The notes beneath the pieces are model-generated. The model was not told the DNA's origin and did no database searches. It saw only the letters and a program-made list of their open reading frames with translations. Shown here piece by piece: positions 14,383 through 15,918 of a stretch of 15,918 nucleotides of DNA. Origin of the DNA: Geminicoccaceae bacterium (lineage in GTDB: Bacteria; Pseudomonadota; Alphaproteobacteria; Geminicoccales; Geminicoccaceae); contig JAPJRA010000023.1 in NCBI GenBank assembly GCA_030824835.1, positions 1 through 15,918 on the forward strand, read 5' to 3'. Position numbers and translations under genes: made by a program. Within the stretch, counting starts at the first letter, position 1. Each line of letters opens with the position of its first letter.

Positions 14383-15900
14383 CTAGAGCAGTCGGCCCAG
14401 GGTGGCGATCTGCGGCATCGGCAGGACACCCGTAGCCAACGCCACACCGGTGGTCAGGGCGACGATGGCCAGCACATGCAGCGCCAGCGAGCCGAACGCC
14501 TGCAGCCATCGCTGCGCCCGGGTGCGGTCCGGCGCCCAGCTGATGTTCTGGCGGGTCCAGCGCTGCCGATCGAGGTGGAACAGCGCCCAGGTCTTGAGCA
14601 GGGCGCCGTAGAGCTGGGAATAGTACAGAAGCGGCGGGTAGAGGCCACTGATCGTCGGGCGGACGGTCAGCAACAGCGCGCTCTGTAGCAAACGCGTCGC
14701 CATGACCCACAGCAGATAGGCATAAAGAAAGGCCGGGCTCACGGCGAGCGCCAGCAGGATGGCGGCGATGGGGCCGACCAGCGGCGTCCACATCGAAATC
14801 CGCTGATCCAGCAGGCACCACCAGATGAACCAGCCGACACGCCCCGGCCCCAGCGCCAGGCAGCGCCCGCTGGCGCGCAGCATGTTGCCGAACCAGCGCA
14901 GCATCAGGGCGGTCGAGGCGCGGACCAGATCGGGCGCCGGCGGCTGCTCGATCGTCAGCACCTGCACGTCCGGGACGTAGAGCGTGCGGAGGCCCCTGGC
15001 CAGGAGCCAGAAGGCGGCCGACTTGTCCTCACCGGTGAGCAGGCGCAGATGGCCGTGCCGCCAGTGCTCCAGGCTGTCGTGCTGGATCAGATGGATGAAG
15101 CTCGGGTCCGTGGCCACCGCGACCTGATAGACCGACATCCGCCCGGTCAGCGTGATCAGCCGCCCGGACAGCGCCATCGACGACATCAGCAGATGGCGCT
15201 GGGCGAAGCGCAGCCGGTGCCAGGCGCGCATCGCCGGGCTGCCATCGCGCACGAGGCAATCCTCATCGGTGGTCAGAGCCGCGAGGCTCGGCAGCAGACG
15301 GAAGCAGGGCAGCGTGCGCGCGAGGCAGCCCGGCGGCAGGACCGCGTCGCCGTCCTGCACCACCACCGCCGCGCTGCCGGCCGGGCGCTGCAGGGCAATC
15401 GCCCGCAACGCCCGGGCGAGGCCGTCCCGCTTGCCCGTGGCCGCGCCGCGCACCAGCAGCAGACGTACGCTCGGGGGCGGCGCCAGCTGGCGGAACAGGT
15501 CCTTGACCAGCCGCTGGTCAGCCATCTCGACGATGGCGGCGACGATGGTCACCGGACGGGGATAGCGCACCGCTTCGGCGATGGCGGCACCGAAGGCCGC
15601 CACCGTGGTCTCGGTCGCGATCCGATAGCTGGTGATGACGATGAAGACTTCAGGGACCAGCAATTCCGCCGCGGTCTCGGGCCCGGCCGCCGCCAGACGC
15701 TCCGCCTGCGCCCGCCAGCGCGGGAACACCACGCACCGATACCACAGCGAGCGCACCAGATGGACGCCGCCCCAGCTGTAGCGCCACACACCGACCCAGC
15801 CGAGAACGAAGATGAACGCCCCGGTGCCGGGCTGCCAGACGGCTGCCGGTGCATGCAGGGCCAGCGCCGTGAAAGCCAGGAGGTAGATACCGAGGAACAA
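14383..15900 (-). CDS. Alg8-like family 2 glycosyltransferase (membrane polysaccharide synthase)
   Basis: This 505-residue processive GT2 enzyme has N-terminal membrane helices (about 3-20 and 26-46), a cytoplasmic catalytic domain, and several C-terminal helices (about 355-440 and 468-495). Catalytic motifs are QDGDAV (182-187, Asp183 and Asp185), TTDEDC (210-215), LTGRMSVYQV (251-260), LTGEDKS (288-294, acidic pair as likely base) and RW (335-336). The stretches VVEMAD-like IVEMAD, ATGKRDGLA, RFAQRH, RWFGNML and WWCLLDQRISMWTPL closely follow alginate polymerase Alg8, which makes mannuronan from GDP-mannuronate. Sugar specificity cannot be proved here. The best start is TTG 15900, since an in-frame TGA lies at 15907-15909. 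No good Shine-Dalgarno is seen, so the N-terminus is uncertain. It is the first visible gene of an operon with the Alg44-like and YbfF-like genes. Confidence 0.88.
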   Translation of the reverse strand: MFLGIYLLAFTALALHAPAAVWQPGTGAFIFVLGWVGVWRYSWGGVHLVRSLWYRCVVFPRWRAQAERLAAAGPETAAELLVPEVFIVITSYRIATETTVAAFGAAIAEAVRYPRPVTIVAAIVEMADQRLVKDLFRQLAPPPSVRLLLVRGAATGKRDGLARALRAIALQRPAGSAAVVVQDGDAVLPPGCLARTLPCFRLLPSLAALTTDEDCLVRDGSPAMRAWHRLRFAQRHLLMSSMALSGRLITLTGRMSVYQVAVATDPSFIHLIQHDSLEHWRHGHLRLLTGEDKSAAFWLLARGLRTLYVPDVQVLTIEQPPAPDLVRASTALMLRWFGNMLRASGRCLALGPGRVGWFIWWCLLDQRISMWTPLVGPIAAILLALAVSPAFLYAYLLWVMATRLLQSALLLTVRPTISGLYPPLLYYSQLYGALLKTWALFHLDRQRWTRQNISWAPDRTRAQRWLQAFGSLALHVLAIVALTTGVALATGVLPMPQIATLGRLL

Positions 15901-15918
15901 GGCCGATCAGTGCCCGGA

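Overview
The window is uniformly GC-rich and densely packed, with short intergenic gaps and no tRNA, rRNA, CRISPR array or insertion sequence that I can see. The gene content suggests the chromosome of an alphaproteobacterium, plausibly of the Rhodospirillales type. It includes a PhaB-like reductase tail, a PleD-like two-receiver GGDEF protein, a HAD-IIA hydrolase with a DxWG motif, GlxA and MipA. The taxonomic call is inference only.

Layout, left to right. Positions 1-51 (+) are the last codons of a PhaB-like reductase. It converges, through a 10-bp perfect hairpin, on a degenerate GGDEF protein (68-1348, -). Behind that, on the same strand, is uracil phosphoribosyltransferase upp (1404-2033, -). 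Diverging from upp is a divergent TrpF-like isomerase with a TTG start (2130-2783, +). This converges on an FGGY-family D-ribulokinase-like gene (2788-4383, -). The longest non-coding stretch (4384-4671) separates the kinase from a MipA/OmpV outer-membrane protein (4672-5496, +). Next come a HAD-IIA hydrolase (5522-6394, -) and a divergent short-chain dehydrogenase (6486-7232, +). A 1086-residue multi-PAS GGDEF-EAL protein follows (7248-10508, -), preceded on the same strand by a GlxA-type regulator (10578-11552, -). The regulator diverges from a second short-chain dehydrogenase (11660-12475, +). The right end is a leftward operon: an Alg8-like glycan synthase (14383-15900), an Alg44-like PilZ/HlyD co-polymerase (13318-14373) and a YbfF-like alpha/beta hydrolase (12495-13280).

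The main theme is cyclic di-GMP. The Alg8/Alg44-like pair is predicted to be an inner-membrane polysaccharide synthase gated by c-di-GMP through an intact PilZ motif. The GGDEF-EAL protein could make or destroy the signal. The PleD-like protein at the left end has lost its catalytic motif but keeps the RxxD inhibitory-site motif at the canonical distance, so it looks like a c-di-GMP receptor rather than a cyclase. A second, looser theme is phosphoribosyl/pentose metabolism: upp, the TrpF-like enzyme with altered substrate-contact residues, and the pentulose kinase.

The most interesting items are the Alg8/Alg44-like synthase module without algK next to it, the dead GGDEF with an intact I-site, the atypical TrpF-like enzyme, and an inverted repeat between glxA and its divergent dehydrogenase. 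Nothing here is a clear-cut new system; these are candidates with specific tests.
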